The notes under the pieces: model-generated
The model's input: the letters and a program-made list of their open reading frames with translations, nothing else
What the model was told of the DNA's origin: nothing
Database searches by the model: none
Made by a program: the position numbers and the translations under genes
Assembly (NCBI RefSeq): GCF_018141005.1
Contig: NZ_CP046582.1
Location: 4,030,001 to 4,094,000, forward strand
Direction of reading: 5' to 3'
DNA length: 64,000 nt
Source: Erwinia sp. E602
Lineage (GTDB): Bacteria > Pseudomonadota > Gammaproteobacteria > Enterobacterales > Enterobacteriaceae
Shown: positions 10,737 through 22,100 of the stretch, piece after piece
Position numbering within the stretch: position 1 is the first letter of the stretch
Layout: the number at the start of each line of letters is the position of its first letter

Positions 10737-13082
10737 ATGAAAAATAGACTACCTACGTTGCTGGCCACCCTGATCGGCTCAGCGCTGTACAGCCAGCAGG
10801 GCCTGGCCGATGACCTCGCATCCCAGTGTATGCTCGGGGTGCCTTCCTATAACCGTCCGCTGGTAGAAGGGAAAAACACCAACCAACTGCCGATAACCAT
10901 CAATTCCGACAAATCGCAGGGTAATTACCCGGATAATGCGGTCTTTAGCGGCGATGTGGATATCCGCCAGGGTAACAGCCGCCTGCAGTCCGACGAGGTG
11001 CAGCTGCATCAGAAGATGCTGCCGGGTAAAAGCGAACCCACCCGTACCGTCGACGCGCTGGGCAACGTCCACTACGACGATAACCAGGTGATCCTGAAAG
11101 GGCCGAAAGCCTGGTCTAACCTGAACACCAAAGACACCAACGTGTGGAATGGCGACTATCAGATGGTCGGCCGCCAGGGGCGCGGTAACGCTGACCAGAT
11201 GAAGCTGCGCGGTGATAACCGCTACACCATTCTGGAAAACGGCTCCTTCACCTCCTGCCTGCCAGGGCAGAACAGCTGGAGCGTGGTCGGTTCCGAAATT
11301 ATTCACGATCGCCAGGAGCAGCTGGCCGAGATCTGGAACGCACGCTTTAAAATCGGCCCGGTGCCGGTGTTTTACAGCCCGTACCTGCAGCTGCCGGTCG
11401 GCGATAAGCGCCGCTCGGGCTTCCTGATCCCCAACGCCAAATACGGTAGCAACAGCGGCTTTGAGTTTATGCTGCCGTACTACTGGAACATTGCGCCGCA
11501 GGCCGACGCCACGCTGACGCCGCACTACATCAGCCGCCGCGGCATGCAGTGGCAGAACGAATTCCGCTATCTGACCGGCGTCGGTGCCGGCCTGATGGAG
11601 TTCGACTATATGGCATCGGATAAAGTGTATAACAACGAGCACGAGGACGATAAAGACTCCAACCGCTGGCTGTTCTACTGGAACCATTCGGGGATCTACG
11701 AGCAGCACTGGCGCTTCAATGCCGACTACACCAAAGTCAGCGATCCCTACTACTTTACCGACCTGGACTCGACCTACGGCTCGACCACCGACGGCTATGT
11801 GACGCAAAAATTCAGTATTGGCTATGCAGATACCAACTGGGACGCCACGCTGTCGACCAAGCAGTTCCAGATCTTCTCGACCAACGCCAATAACGACGTG
11901 TATCGCGCCGAACCGCAGCTGGATATCAACTGGTACCAGAACGACGTCGGCCCCTTTGACACCCATCTGTATGCGCAGGCGGTGAAGTTTACCAACGTCA
12001 ACGAACGCCTGCCGGACGCCACCCGTCTCCACCTGGAGCCGACCATCAACCTGCCGGTGTCAAATGGCTGGGGCAGTCTGAACACCGAAGCGAAACTGTT
12101 GGCAACACACTACCAGCAGGACGGCATTGAGTACTACAACAGCACCTACGATACTGGCAAAACCAACCAGCTGAAAGACAACGTTAACCGCGTGATGCCG
12201 CAGTTGAAGGTTGACGGCAAGATGGTGTTTGACCGCGATATGAACTGGTCGCCGGGCTATACCCAGACGCTGGAGCCGCGCCTGCAGTACCTGTACGTGC
12301 CGTACCGCGATCAGAGTATGATCCGCGCCTATGACTCCACGCTGCTGCAGACCGACTATACCGGCCTGTTCCGCGACCGCACCTACAGCGGCCTGGATCG
12401 CATCGCCTCGGCTAATCAGCTGACCAGCGGCGTCACCACGCGCATTTTTGATAACGATCTGGTTGAACGTTTTAACGCTTCCGTGGGTCAAATCTACTCG
12501 TTCACGCCGGCTCGTACCGGCCTGAACACCACCGATGACGATGACCGTGGCAGCCTGGTATGGGCGGGCGATACCTACTGGAAGATTAGCGACAACTGGG
12601 CAGCACGTGGTGGCCTGCAGTATGACACCCGTCTGGACAACGTCTCGCAGGGTAACGCCGTGCTGGAGTGGCGCCGTGATGCAGACCGCATGGTGCAGTT
12701 GAACTACCGTTACACCAGTGAAGAGTACATTCAGCAGACGCTGACGCAGATCACTAATCCGCTGTATCAGAAGGGGATCTCGCAGGTGGGTGCCACCGCC
12801 AGCTGGCCTGTCGCCGACGCATGGTCAGTGGTCGGGGCCTGGTATTACGATACCAAAGCCAACCAGCCCGCTGACCAGCTGCTGGGCGTGCAGTACAGCT
12901 CCTGCTGTTATGCCATTCGCCTCGGTTATGAGCGTAAAATCACCGGCTGGGAAAACGATAACAGTAAGTACGACAACAAAGTCTCGTTCAACATTGAACT
13001 GCGTGGCCTCAGCCCGAGCTACGGCTTAGGGACCGGTCAAATGCTGCGCCAGGGCATTCTGCCTTACCAGCGCGGCTTCTGA
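10737..13082 (+). CDS. lptD: LPS-assembly outer-membrane protein LptD
   Basis: Outer-membrane beta-barrel that inserts lipopolysaccharide into the outer leaflet, with LptE as plug. Start ATG at 10737 gives a signal peptide (residues 1-24, ending QQGLA), then a periplasmic OstA/jellyroll domain (about 30-200; motif [20 protein letters not shown]) and a large C-terminal barrel. The four cysteines that form the essential disulfides are present: C31 (SQC), one in SFTSCLPG and the CC pair in [13 protein letters not shown]. 781 residues against 784 in E. coli. An earlier in-frame ATG at 10701 would spoil the signal peptide. surA follows 56 bases later, and SurA is the chaperone that helps fold LptD. 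Confidence 0.97.
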   Translation: MKNRLPTLLATLIGSALYSQQGLADDLASQCMLGVPSYNRPLVEGKNTNQLPITINSDKSQGNYPDNAVFSGDVDIRQGNSRLQSDEVQLHQKMLPGKSEPTRTVDALGNVHYDDNQVILKGPKAWSNLNTKDTNVWNGDYQMVGRQGRGNADQMKLRGDNRYTILENGSFTSCLPGQNSWSVVGSEIIHDRQEQLAEIWNARFKIGPVPVFYSPYLQLPVGDKRRSGFLIPNAKYGSNSGFEFMLPYYWNIAPQADATLTPHYISRRGMQWQNEFRYLTGVGAGLMEFDYMASDKVYNNEHEDDKDSNRWLFYWNHSGIYEQHWRFNADYTKVSDPYYFTDLDSTYGSTTDGYVTQKFSIGYADTNWDATLSTKQFQIFSTNANNDVYRAEPQLDINWYQNDVGPFDTHLYAQAVKFTNVNERLPDATRLHLEPTINLPVSNGWGSLNTEAKLLATHYQQDGIEYYNSTYDTGKTNQLKDNVNRVMPQLKVDGKMVFDRDMNWSPGYTQTLEPRLQYLYVPYRDQSMIRAYDSTLLQTDYTGLFRDRTYSGLDRIASANQLTSGVTTRIFDNDLVERFNASVGQIYSFTPARTGLNTTDDDDRGSLVWAGDTYWKISDNWAARGGLQYDTRLDNVSQGNAVLEWRRDADRMVQLNYRYTSEEYIQQTLTQITNPLYQKGISQVGATASWPVADAWSVVGAWYYDTKANQPADQLLGVQYSSCCYAIRLGYERKITGWENDNSKYDNKVSFNIELRGLSPSYGLGTGQMLRQGILPYQRGF

Positions 13083-13138
13083 TGTTGGCACAGTTAACAG
13101 ACCACTCCCGCAGTGCGGATAGGAAGAATGGAAAAAGT

Positions 13139-14434
13139 ATGAAGAACTGGAGAATGCTGATCCTCGGTGCCGCCTTAACGGCCAACACCGCGTTCGCAGC
13201 CCCGCAGGTTGTTGATAAGGTCGCCGCCGTGGTAAATAACGGCGTGGTGCTGGAGAGTGACGTCGACGGCATGATGCAGTCGGTCAAAGGCCAGGCGCAG
13301 CAGTCCGGGCAGCAGCTGCCGGATGATAAAACGTTGCGTCACCAGATTGTCGAACGTCTGGTGATGGATAACATCATGCTGCAGATGGGCAGACAGGCCG
13401 GCATCCAGATTAGCGACGCGCAGCTGGATCAGGCGATCGGCAACATCGCCGCACAGAACAAAATGAGCGTCGATCAGCTGCGCAGCCGCCTGGCGTATGA
13501 CGGCATGAACTACGCCACCTACCGCGAGCAGATCCGCAAAGAGATGCTGACCTCGGAAGTGCGTAATAATGAAGTGCGCCGCCGCGTCACCATCCTGCCG
13601 CAGGAAGTGGACTCCCTCTCAAACCAGATGGCCGCGCAGAACGATGCCGGTACCGAGCTGAACATCAGCCACATTCTGCTGCCGCTGCCGGAAAACCCAA
13701 CGCAGCAGCAGGTTGACGACCAGGAAACCCTGGCCAAACAGCTGGTGCAGGAGAGCAAAAGCGGTGCCGATTTCGGCAAGCTGGCGATCACCTATTCCGC
13801 CGATCCGCAGGCGCTGAAAGGCGGCAACATGGGCTGGGGCAAACTGCAGGAGCTGCCGTCGCTGTTTGCGCAGGCGCTGGTGACCGCCAAAAAAGGCGAC
13901 ATCGTTGGCCCGATCCGCTCAGGCGTCGGCTTCCATATCCTGAAAGTTAACGACGTGCGCGGTGAAAACCAGAGCGTTTCGGTTACCGAAGTGCACGCCC
14001 GCCATATCCTGCTAAAGCCGTCACCGATCATGACCGATGACCAGGCGCGCCAGAAGCTGCTGGAAACCGCTGCCGATATTAAGAGCGGTCGAATCAGCTT
14101 TGCCGATGCGGCCAAACAGCTGTCGCAGGACCCGGGTTCCGCCAACCAGGGCGGTGATCTTGGCTGGAGCTCCCCGGAAGCCTACGATCCGGCGTTCCGC
14201 GACGCACTGCTGCGCCTGAACAAGGGCCAGACCAGCGCCCCGGTTCACTCCTCGTTCGGCTGGCACCTGATTCAGCTGCTGGATACCCGCCAGGTTGATA
14301 AGACCGACTCCGCGAAGAAAGAGCGCGCCTACCGCCTGCTGTTCAACCGTAAATTCTCGGAAGAAGCGCAGACCTGGATGCAGGAACAGCGTGCCGCCGC
14401 CTATGTGAAGATCCTCGATGGCAGCGCTCAGTAA
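13139..14434 (+). CDS. surA: Periplasmic chaperone and peptidyl-prolyl isomerase SurA
   Basis: Periplasmic chaperone for outer-membrane proteins, with prolyl isomerase activity. Layout: signal peptide (residues 1-20, cleaved after NTAFA), N-terminal chaperone domain, two parvulin domains (first around [14 protein letters not shown], second around [13 protein letters not shown]), and a C-terminal helix. 431 residues against 428 in E. coli. An upstream in-frame start at 13082 would bury the signal sequence; the ATG at 13139 is the sensible start. The 3' end overlaps pdxA by 17 bases, so the two are probably co-translated. Confidence 0.96.
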   Translation: MKNWRMLILGAALTANTAFAAPQVVDKVAAVVNNGVVLESDVDGMMQSVKGQAQQSGQQLPDDKTLRHQIVERLVMDNIMLQMGRQAGIQISDAQLDQAIGNIAAQNKMSVDQLRSRLAYDGMNYATYREQIRKEMLTSEVRNNEVRRRVTILPQEVDSLSNQMAAQNDAGTELNISHILLPLPENPTQQQVDDQETLAKQLVQESKSGADFGKLAITYSADPQALKGGNMGWGKLQELPSLFAQALVTAKKGDIVGPIRSGVGFHILKVNDVRGENQSVSVTEVHARHILLKPSPIMTDDQARQKLLETAADIKSGRISFADAAKQLSQDPGSANQGGDLGWSSPEAYDPAFRDALLRLNKGQTSAPVHSSFGWHLIQLLDTRQVDKTDSAKKERAYRLLFNRKFSEEAQTWMQEQRAAAYVKILDGSAQ

Positions 14435-15416
14435 CCTGCGCGTGGTGGTCACTCCCGGCGAACCCGCCGGGATTGGGCCCGATCTGATCGTCGTCCTGGC
14501 GCAACAGGCGTGGCCGGTTGAGCTGGTAGTCTGTGCCGATCCCGAGCTGCTGCGCACCCGCGCGGCAGCGCTGCGTTTGCCGCTGGAACTACGCGAATAT
14601 GATGCCAGCGCGACGGCCCGCCCGCAGGACGCCGGTTCACTGACCGTGCTGCCGCTGCCGCTGGCCAGCCACGCGGTGGCCGGTGAACTCAGCGTGGATA
14701 ACAGTCACTACGTGCTGGCCTCGCTGGCGCGCGCCTGCGACGGTTGCCTGAACGGCGAATTTGCCGCGCTGGTTACCGGACCGGTGCACAAAGGGGTGAT
14801 CAACGACGCGGGCATTCCGTTCAGCGGCCACACCGAGTTCTTCGCCGAACGCGCCGGGTGCGAGCGCGTGGTGATGATGCTGGCCACCGAAGAGCTGCGG
14901 GTGGCGCTGGCCACCACCCATCTGCCGCTGAAAGACGTGGCCGACGCCATCACCCGTGACAGCCTGCATGAAGTGATCACCATCCTTAACGCCGATCTGC
15001 AGAGCAAGTTCGGCCTTGCAAGCCCGCACATTCTGGTGTGTGGGCTGAACCCGCACGCGGGTGAAGGCGGCCATATGGGGCGGGAAGAGATTGATACCAT
15101 TACCCCGGCGCTGGACGAACTGCGCCAGCAGGGCATCAACCTGACCGGGCCACTCCCCGCGGACACCCTGTTCCAGCCGAAATATCTGCAGCACGCCGAT
15201 GCGGTGCTGGCGATGTATCACGATCAGGGCCTGCCGGTGCTAAAATATCAGGGCTTTGGCCGCGCGGTGAATATCACCCTCGGTCTGCCATTTATCCGCA
15301 CGTCCGTCGACCACGGCACCGCCCTTGAACTGGCGGCTACGGGTCAGGCCGATGCGGGCAGCTTCAAAACGGCGCTTAACCTCGCCATCACCATGATTAA
15401 GAGCAGTAATGAATAA
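14418..15416 (+). CDS. pdxA: 4-hydroxythreonine-4-phosphate dehydrogenase PdxA
   Basis: NAD-dependent dehydrogenase of pyridoxal-phosphate biosynthesis; it oxidises 4-phosphohydroxy-L-threonine, and the product is condensed by PdxJ. Metal-binding histidines are visible in GHTEFF, in [11 protein letters not shown] and in [15 protein letters not shown]; the N-terminal [13 protein letters not shown] is the family start. 332 residues against 329 in E. coli. The start overlaps the surA end, and the end overlaps rsmA by 8 bases, so the surA-pdxA-rsmA-apaG run looks like one translationally coupled message. Confidence 0.96.
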   Translation: MAALSNLRVVVTPGEPAGIGPDLIVVLAQQAWPVELVVCADPELLRTRAAALRLPLELREYDASATARPQDAGSLTVLPLPLASHAVAGELSVDNSHYVLASLARACDGCLNGEFAALVTGPVHKGVINDAGIPFSGHTEFFAERAGCERVVMMLATEELRVALATTHLPLKDVADAITRDSLHEVITILNADLQSKFGLASPHILVCGLNPHAGEGGHMGREEIDTITPALDELRQQGINLTGPLPADTLFQPKYLQHADAVLAMYHDQGLPVLKYQGFGRAVNITLGLPFIRTSVDHGTALELAATGQADAGSFKTALNLAITMIKSSNE

Positions 15417-16239
15417 TCGCGTTCACCAGGGCCACTTCGCCCGCAAACGTTTTGGACAGAACTTCCTTAACGATCAGTATATTATCGACAGTATTGTCAA
15501 CGCCATTCACCCACAGCGCGGCGAGGCGATTGTTGAGATCGGCCCTGGCCTCGGTGCACTCACCGAGCCGGTGGGTGAGCGCATTGATGAAATGACGGTG
15601 GTCGAACTGGACCGCGATCTGGCAGCACGCCTGCAGACGCATCCGTTCCTCGGCCCGAAGCTGACCATTTTCCAGCAGGATGCGATGACCTTTGATTTTG
15701 CGGCGCTGTCTGCGGAAAAAGGCCAGCCGCTGCGCGTGTTCGGCAACCTGCCGTACAATATTTCGACCCCGCTGATGTTCCACCTGTTCAGCTACGTCGG
15801 CGCGATCAAAGATATGCACTTTATGCTGCAGAAAGAAGTGGTTAATCGTCTGGTCGCCGGCCCTGGCAGCAAAGCCTATGGCCGCCTGACCGTAATGGCA
15901 CAGTACTACTGCCAGGTGATCCCGGTGCTGGAAGTACCGCCGGAGTCCTTCACCCCGGCACCGAAGGTCGATTCTGCGGTGGTGCGCCTGATGCCTTACG
16001 CGGAGATCCCGCACCCGGTACAGGATATCCGCGCGTTGAGCCGCATCACCACCGAAGCCTTTGGTAAACGCCGTAAAACCCTGCGTAACAGCCTCGGCCA
16101 CCTGTTCTCTGCCGAAGCTCTGGCCGAAATGAACATTGACCCGACGCTGCGCGCTGAGAACATTACCGTGGCGCAGTACTGCCAGCTGGCGAACTGGCTG
16201 ACCGCGCACCCTCAGCAGCAGCCTCCTCAGGAGAACTGA
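15409..16239 (+). CDS. rsmA: 16S rRNA A1518/A1519 dimethyltransferase RsmA (KsgA)
   Basis: SAM-dependent enzyme that dimethylates two adjacent adenines near the 3' end of 16S rRNA during late 30S assembly; its loss gives kasugamycin resistance. The SAM-binding motif [11 protein letters not shown] and the catalytic NLPYNIS motif of N6-adenine methyltransferases are intact, as is the N-terminal [10 protein letters not shown]. 276 residues against 273 in E. coli. It overlaps pdxA and is followed by apaG after two bases. Confidence 0.97.
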   Translation: MNNRVHQGHFARKRFGQNFLNDQYIIDSIVNAIHPQRGEAIVEIGPGLGALTEPVGERIDEMTVVELDRDLAARLQTHPFLGPKLTIFQQDAMTFDFAALSAEKGQPLRVFGNLPYNISTPLMFHLFSYVGAIKDMHFMLQKEVVNRLVAGPGSKAYGRLTVMAQYYCQVIPVLEVPPESFTPAPKVDSAVVRLMPYAEIPHPVQDIRALSRITTEAFGKRRKTLRNSLGHLFSAEALAEMNIDPTLRAENITVAQYCQLANWLTAHPQQQPPQEN

Positions 16240-16241
16240 GC

Positions 16242-16619
16242 ATGAACGATACGCCCCGTGTTTGTGTCCATGTACAAAGCGTCTACATTGCGTCGCAGTC
16301 TGCGCCCGAAGAAGACCGTTATGTGTTTGCGTACACCGTCACCATCCGTAATCTGGGGCGTATCCCGGTGCAGCTGATCGGCCGCTACTGGCTAATCACC
16401 AACGGCAACGGCCGTGAAACCGAAGTCCAGGGTGAAGGGGTGATCGGCGAACAGCCGCACATCGCCCCTGGCGATGAGTTCCAGTACACCAGCGGTGCGA
16501 TACTCGAAACCCCGATGGGCACCATGCAGGGGCATTACCGCATGGTTGACGCCGACGGCGAGACGCTGCTGGTGGACATTCCGGTGTTCCGGCTGGCGGT
16601 TGTCAGCCACATTCACTGA
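16242..16619 (+). CDS. apaG: ApaG (DUF525 fibronectin III-like protein)
   Basis: Small beta-sandwich protein, 125 residues as in E. coli; family block VRN-like [20 protein letters not shown] and the C-terminal [13 protein letters not shown] are conserved. Its biochemical role is not firmly known; mutants affect cobalt resistance and magnesium efflux in Salmonella. It starts two bases after rsmA. In E. coli apaH follows almost directly; here a strong terminator lies just downstream instead. Confidence 0.95.
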   Translation: MNDTPRVCVHVQSVYIASQSAPEEDRYVFAYTVTIRNLGRIPVQLIGRYWLITNGNGRETEVQGEGVIGEQPHIAPGDEFQYTSGAILETPMGTMQGHYRMVDADGETLLVDIPVFRLAVVSHIH

Positions 16620-16634
16620 GTCACCCCTCATCCA

Positions 16635-16671
16635 GCGCTTTGCTCCTCACGGGCAAAGCGCATTTTTTTTT
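16635..16671 (+). terminator. Strong rho-independent terminator between apaG and apaH
   Basis: A perfect 9-base stem, GCGCTTTGC / GCAAAGCGC, with a 9-base loop, then A and nine Ts. It closes the lptD-surA-pdxA-rsmA-apaG run and separates apaH from it, unlike E. coli, where apaH is distal in the same operon. The bases from 16672 to 16776 must then hold an apaH promoter; I cannot name one with confidence. Confidence 0.88.
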
Positions 16672-16776
16672 GCGCGCGCCAGGCGCGCCGCGGTTATCCT
16701 GACCCGGACCAGTGGCTAAGCAATCCTGAGCTGCCGGCCACGCGATCACGGTAACCCCCTTTTCAGGACAGAAAGC

Positions 16777-17607
16777 ATGAGCACTTATCTTATCGGCGAT
16801 ATTCACGGTTGCTACGACGAGCTGAAAATGCTGCTGGCGCAGGTGGATTTCGATCCGGCGCAGGACGAGCTGTGGCTGACCGGCGATCTGGTGGCCCGTG
16901 GGCCGGCCTCGCTGGACGTGCTGCGTTATGTGCGCTCGCTCGGCGACAGCGTGCGCATCGTGCTGGGCAATCACGATCTGCATCTGCTGGCGGTGTACGC
17001 CGGCATCAGCCGCAATAAACCGAAGGATCGCCTGACGCCGCTGCTGGAGGCCGACGATGCCGACGAGCTGATCAACTGGCTGCGCCGCCAGCCGCTGCTG
17101 CAGGTGGATGAAGAGAAAAAACTGGTGATGGCGCACGCCGGTATCACCCCGCAGTGGGATATTGACACCGCAAAACTGTGTGCCCGCGAAGTCGAGGCAG
17201 TACTGAGCAGCGACACCTATCCGCTGTTCCTGGATGCGATGTACGGCGATATGCCGAACAACTGGTCACCGGCGCTCAGCGGTCTGGCGCGCCTGCGCTT
17301 CAGCACCAACGCACTGACCCGCATGCGCTTCTGCTTCCCCGCCGGGCAGCTGGACATGATCAGCAAAGAGTCGCCGGAAAATGCGCCACCGCCGCTGAAG
17401 CCCTGGTTTAACGTGCCCGGCCTGTTGCCCGCTGACTACACGGTGATCTTCGGTCACTGGGCGTCGCTGGAAGGGAAAGGCACGCCGGATAACGTCATCG
17501 GCCTCGATACCGGTTGTTGCTGGGGCGGCACCCTGACCCTGCTGCGCTGGGAAGACAGGCAGGTCTTTGTTCAGCCCTCTAACCGGGAAGTCACCCCGGC
17601 ACTGTGA
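16777..17607 (+). CDS. apaH: Symmetrical Ap4A hydrolase ApaH
   Basis: Metallophosphatase that cleaves diadenosine tetraphosphate to two ADP and also removes Np4 caps from RNA. The three phosphoesterase motifs are intact: [10 protein letters not shown] (residues 7-16), GDLVARGP and LGNHDLH, plus the distal MAHAGI and FGHWASLEG histidines. 276 residues against 280 in E. coli. AGGACA lies a few bases before the ATG. A terminator isolates it from apaG. Its 3' end is overlapped on the other strand by a small predicted gene (17571-17777). Confidence 0.96.
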   Translation: MSTYLIGDIHGCYDELKMLLAQVDFDPAQDELWLTGDLVARGPASLDVLRYVRSLGDSVRIVLGNHDLHLLAVYAGISRNKPKDRLTPLLEADDADELINWLRRQPLLQVDEEKKLVMAHAGITPQWDIDTAKLCAREVEAVLSSDTYPLFLDAMYGDMPNNWSPALSGLARLRFSTNALTRMRFCFPAGQLDMISKESPENAPPPLKPWFNVPGLLPADYTVIFGHWASLEGKGTPDNVIGLDTGCCWGGTLTLLRWEDRQVFVQPSNREVTPAL

Positions 17608-17777
17608 TCGTCTGCGGCGCCGTTCGCCGCCCGCTCTGCCGGTGTCAGGGTATCAAAGGGAATACTCCACAGCGCGCCCGGCTGGAACAGCACCGGCGGG
17701 TGGCTTTCTGAAAGAGAGAGTTCCCGGCGGGCCGGGTCACGCAGGCGATCGCGATTCAGTGCAGCAGAAACAGACAT
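17571..17777 (-). CDS. Small hypothetical protein (68 aa) between folA and apaH
   Basis: I do not recognise this protein. It is 68 residues, polar, with no membrane segment, and contains [20 protein letters not shown] in its middle. Support for a real gene: a GGAG Shine-Dalgarno six bases before the ATG, and the ORF spans most of the otherwise empty gap between apaH and folA. Against it: its last 37 bases overlap apaH antisense, and it is short. The start codon sits in one arm of a perfect 9-base inverted repeat. In some E. coli strains the folA-apaH gap holds a ccdAB toxin-antitoxin pair, but this sequence does not resemble CcdA or CcdB. Function unknown. Confidence 0.45.
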   Translation of the reverse strand: MSVSAALNRDRLRDPARRELSLSESHPPVLFQPGALWSIPFDTLTPAERAANGAADDHSAGVTSRLEG

Positions 17778-17807
17778 GGCGCGCTCCGTAGTGGATGTCG
17801 CGCCATG
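17775..17807. promoter_or_regulatory. Perfect inverted repeat over the start of the small folA-apaH gene
   Basis: CATGGCGCG (17775-17783) and CGCGCCATG (17799-17807), separated by 15 bases. On the minus strand the second arm contains the ATG of the 68-residue gene, and the loop contains its GGAG ribosome-binding site. It could be an operator or an RNA hairpin that controls translation. No T run, so it is not a typical terminator. Confidence 0.5.
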
Positions 17808-17839
17808 ATAGAAGCCGAAGATGTCAGCAGCGTGACGAC

Positions 17840-18319
17840 TTAGCGGCGATCGAGGATCTCAAAGCAGAAGCTGTGGGAGTTCTTGTCGTCGGCGTCGTGA
17901 AATTCGCTAAAGGTTGACTGCCACTCATCCGGCTCATAGTCCGGGAAATGGGTATCCCCTTCCACTTCCGCGTCAATGTGGGTCAGATAGAGACGATCGG
18001 CACGCGGCAGCAGCTGCTCGTAGATCCGTCCGCCGCCGATCACCATCAGTTCTTCCACGTCGCCTGCTACCTGCAGCGCTTCGTCAATCGAGCTCACCCA
18101 GGTCACACCATCGGCATCGCCAGGTTTACTGCTAATTACAATATTCAGCCGTCCTGGCAGCGGGCGTCCAATCGACTCCCAGGTACGCCGCCCCATCACC
18201 ACCGGCTTGTTCAGCGTCTGGCGTTTAAACCACGCCAGGTCAGCAGGCAGGTGCCATGGCATGGCGTTTTCCATACCAATTACGCGATCGGCCGCCAGGG
18301 CCGCAATCAGGCTAATCAT
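17840..18319 (-). CDS. folA: Dihydrofolate reductase FolA
   Basis: NADPH-dependent reduction of dihydrofolate to tetrahydrofolate; target of trimethoprim. The 159-residue product equals E. coli FolA in length. Active-site aspartate lies in [25 protein letters not shown] and [11 protein letters not shown] bind NADPH; the C-terminus reads SHSFCFEIL. Two ATG codons are adjacent (18322 and 18319); I use the second because it gives the E. coli start MISLIAAL. The gene is convergent with apaH. Trimethoprim-contact residues look wild type. Confidence 0.96.
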   Translation of the reverse strand: MISLIAALAADRVIGMENAMPWHLPADLAWFKRQTLNKPVVMGRRTWESIGRPLPGRLNIVISSKPGDADGVTWVSSIDEALQVAGDVEELMVIGGGRIYEQLLPRADRLYLTHIDAEVEGDTHFPDYEPDEWQSTFSEFHDADDKNSHSFCFEILDRR

Positions 18320-18514
18320 CATATCAAACTCAGCAGGGGGTAAAATTCGCGCCATCATACGGAAAGGCGAAACTTTCGTCGATAGGTAAGCGCTGCATAT
18401 TCCGTAAAGGTTGTTCAGCGCGGCCTTTACGTGCTCTGCCTCTCACCATTTCGGCCACCACACTCCCCCCTTCGTGCTAAACTTCGCCCTTTACACTCCC
18501 TGCAGAAACCGATC

Positions 18515-19129
18515 ATGTTTGAAACTACGCTGTTCGTTGCCACCATCGCCACGCTGGGCATGCTCTCCCCCGGCCCCGATTTTTTCCTGGTGGTGAAAAA
18601 TGCCGCCCGCTATTCGCGCCGCGCCGCGCTGATGACGGCGATGGGCGTTAACTGCGCGGTCGCCACCCATATGGCTTATTGTGTGGCCGGCCTGGCAGTG
18701 GTCATCACCACCACGCCGTGGCTGTTTATGCTGCTGAAATATGCCGGTGCAGCGTACCTGATCTGGATCGGTATTCAGGCGCTGCGGGCGCACGGCGGCA
18801 GCAGGCTGGATCTGAATAGCGTGGCGCAGGAACCGGTGACGCTGAGTAAAGCCTTCCTGCAGGGCTACCTGTGTAACCTGCTCAACCCGAAGGCGACGCT
18901 GTTTTTCCTGTCGGTATTCACCCAGGTGCTCAGCGTCGACTCCGGCGTCGGTGAGAAACTCTGGTATGCCGGCATCATCCTCGGCCTCTCCACGCTGTGG
19001 TGGCCGCTGCTGGTGTTTCTGATCCAGAGCGCACCGGTGCGTGCCGGGCTGACCAAAGCCCAGCGCATCATCGACAAACTGCTGGGCGGCGTGCTGATCG
19101 CGCTGGGCATCAAGGTGGCGCTCTCCTGA
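18515..19129 (+). CDS. LysE/RhtB family amino-acid exporter
   Basis: Inner-membrane exporter of the LysE/RhtB superfamily, which moves amino acids or homoserine lactone-like compounds out of the cell. The family signature is near the N-terminus (GMLSPGPDFFLVVKNA, residues 15-30), followed by five or six hydrophobic helices and CNLLNPKATLFFLSVF near residue 130. 204 residues is typical. ATG at 18515 gives the family N-terminus; earlier in-frame starts (18431) would add a polar tail. It occupies the folA-carB gap where E. coli carries kefFC. The substrate cannot be told from sequence; threonine/homoserine and leucine exporters are the closest kinds. Confidence 0.88.
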   Translation: MFETTLFVATIATLGMLSPGPDFFLVVKNAARYSRRAALMTAMGVNCAVATHMAYCVAGLAVVITTTPWLFMLLKYAGAAYLIWIGIQALRAHGGSRLDLNSVAQEPVTLSKAFLQGYLCNLLNPKATLFFLSVFTQVLSVDSGVGEKLWYAGIILGLSTLWWPLLVFLIQSAPVRAGLTKAQRIIDKLLGGVLIALGIKVALS

Positions 19130-19143
19130 TAGATCCCCCCTAT

Positions 19144-19174
19144 AAAAAAACCCCGCTCGGAAGCGGGGTTTTTT
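19144..19174. terminator. Bidirectional terminator between the LysE-type exporter and carB
   Basis: A-run, AACCCCGCT, short loop, AGCGGGGTT, T-run: a 9-pair stem flanked by As and Ts on both sides, so it can end both convergent transcripts. Confidence 0.92.
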
Positions 19175-19191
19175 ACAGCTGTTGTCAGCGA

Positions 19192-22100
19192 TTAACCGGC
19201 GATCTGCGCGTGCATTTCCTGCACTGAAATCACCCGGTCAGTCGCGCTGGAGTTCAGCGAGGTGGTGGTGGCGAAGGCACCGTTCAGCGTGGTGTCGTAG
19301 TGCACCTTGTACTGCAGGGCACTGCGGCGGATCAGCTTGGAATCCTCAATCGCCTGGCGGCCTGCGGTGGTGTTCACGATGTAGGCGTATTCACCGTTCT
19401 TCAGGCGATCCTGAATGTGCGGGCGGCCTTCGTGCACCTTGTTTACCCGGCGTACGACGATACCCGCGGCTTCCAGCACCGCAGCGGTGCCGGCGGTGGC
19501 GTCCAGCTCAAAGCCGTAGCTCTGCAGACGCTGTGCCAGCTCAACGATACGCTTCTTATCGCCTTCGCGAACCGACAGCAGCGCGCGGCCGCTCTTCTTC
19601 ATGTTGCTCTGCGCGCCGAGCATCGCTTTGCAGAAGGCTTCCGCAAAGCTGCGGCCGACGCCCATCACTTCACCGGTTGAACGCATTTCCGGGCCGAGGA
19701 TCGGGTCAACGCCCTGGAACTTGTTAAACGGCAGCACCACTTCCTTCACCGAGTAGTACGGCGGGATAATCTCTTCGGTCACGCCCTGCTCGGCCAGCTT
19801 TTTGCCTGCCATCACGCGGGCAGCCACTTTCGCCAGCGGTACGCCGGTGGCCTTGGAGACGAACGGCACGGTACGGGCGGCACGCGGGTTCACCTCAATC
19901 AGGTACACCTCGTTATCCTTCACCGCGAACTGCACGTTCATCAGGCCGCGTACGCCCAGCTCGAAGGCCAGTTTCTCGACCTGCTGACGCATGACGTTCT
20001 GGATCTCTTCGCTCAGCGTGTAGGCCGGCAGAGAACAGGCGGAGTCACCGGAGTGCACGCCGGCCTGCTCAATGTGCTCCATAATGCCGCCGATCAGCAC
20101 CTGGTCGCCGTCGCAGATGGCATCAACATCCACTTCCACCGCGTCATCAAGGAAGCGGTCCAGCAGCACCGGCGCGTCGTTCGAGACGGACACCGCGGTG
20201 TTGAAGTAGCGCTTCAGGTCGATTTCGTCGTAGACGATCTCCATCGCGCGGCCGCCCAGCACGTAGGACGGGCGCACCACCAGCGGATAACCGATGATCG
20301 CCGCTTTCTCTACCGCCATATCGATGGCGGTCACCGTGGCGTTAGCCGGCTGTTTCAGTCCCAGGCGATCGACCGCCTGCTGGAAACGCTCGCGGTCTTC
20401 GGCACGGTCAATCGAATCCGGGCTGGTACCGATCACCGGTACGCCTGCTGCTTCCAGCGCGCGCGCCAGCTTCAGCGGGGTCTGGCCACCGTACTGCACG
20501 ATCACGCCTTTCGGCTTCTCGATGCGCACGATTTCCAGCACGTCTTCAAAGGTCACCGGTTCGAAGTAGAGACGGTCAGAGGTGTCGTAGTCGGTTGACA
20601 CGGTTTCCGGGTTACAGTTGACCATGATGGTTTCGAAACCGTCTTCACGCAGCGCCAGCGCGGCGTGAACGCAGCAGTAGTCGAACTCAATACCCTGGCC
20701 GATACGGTTTGGACCGCCGCCCAGCACCATGATTTTGTCACGATCCTGGCTCGGGTTAGACTCGCACTCTTCTTCATAGGTGGAGTACATGTAAGCGGTA
20801 TTGGTGGCGAATTCCGCCGCACAGGTGTCCACGCGTTTGTAGACCGGGTGCAGGTTATGCTGCTCGCGCAGCTTGCGGATTTCGGCTTCCGACACGCCGG
20901 CCAGCGCCGACAGGCGGGCATCGGCAAAGCCTTTACGTTTCAGGTTACGCAGGAAGTCGTAGTTCAGGCCGTTAACGCCCTCTTTCGCCACCTGCTGCTC
21001 CAGCTGCACCAGCTCTTCAATCTGCACCAGGAACCAGCGGTCAACGTTGGTCAGCGCGAAGATATCCTCCACGCTCAGGCCGGCACGGAAGGCGTCCGCG
21101 ATGTACCAGATACGGTCTGAGCCGGCATCTTTCAGCTCGCGACGGATGGTGGTCAACGCTTCCGGGTCGTTAAGGTCGACTTTCGGGTCGAAACCGGTCG
21201 CGCCCACTTCCAGGCCACGCAGCGCTTTCTGCATCGATTCCTGCAGGGTGCGGCCAATCGCCATCACTTCACCGACCGACTTCATCTGGGTAGTCAGACG
21301 GTCATTCGCACCGGCGAACTTTTCAAAGTTGAAGCGTGGGATTTTAGTGACCACGTAGTCGATAGAGGGTTCAAACGAAGCCGGGGTCAGGCCACCGGTG
21401 ATATCGTTGGTCAGTTCGTCGAGGGTGAAGCCTACTGCCAGCTTGGCGGCGATTTTAGCAATCGGGAAGCCGGTCGCTTTTGAGGCCAGCGCCGACGAGC
21501 GCGACACGCGCGGGTTCATCTCGATAACGATCAGACGGCCGTTCTCCGGATTCACCGAGAACTGAACGTTAGAACCGCCGGTCTCCACGCCGATTTCACG
21601 CAGTACCGCCAGCGAGGCGTTACGCATGATCTGGTACTCTTTGTCGGTCAGCGTCTGGGCTGGCGCTACGGTAATCGAGTCACCGGTGTGGATGCCCATG
21701 GCATCGAAGTTTTCAATCGAGCAGACGATGATGCAGTTGTCGTTTTTATCACGCACCACTTCCATCTCGTACTCTTTCCAGCCAATCAGCGACTCGTCAA
21801 TCAGCAGCTCGTTGGTTGGCGACAGATCCAGACCGCGTTCGCAGATCTCTTCGAACTCTTCACGGTTGTAAGCGATACCGCCGCCGGTGCCGCCCATGGT
21901 GAAGGACGGACGGATGATGCACGGGAAGCCGACGTCAGCGGCAACCGCCAGCGCTTCTTCCATGGTGTGTGCGATACCGGAACGCGCGGTGTCCAGACCG
22001 ATCTTCTTCATCGCCACATCAAAGCGGCGACGGTCTTCGGCTTTATCAATCGCGTCGGCGGTGGCGCCGATCATGGTGACGCCGAACTCGGCCAGCACGC

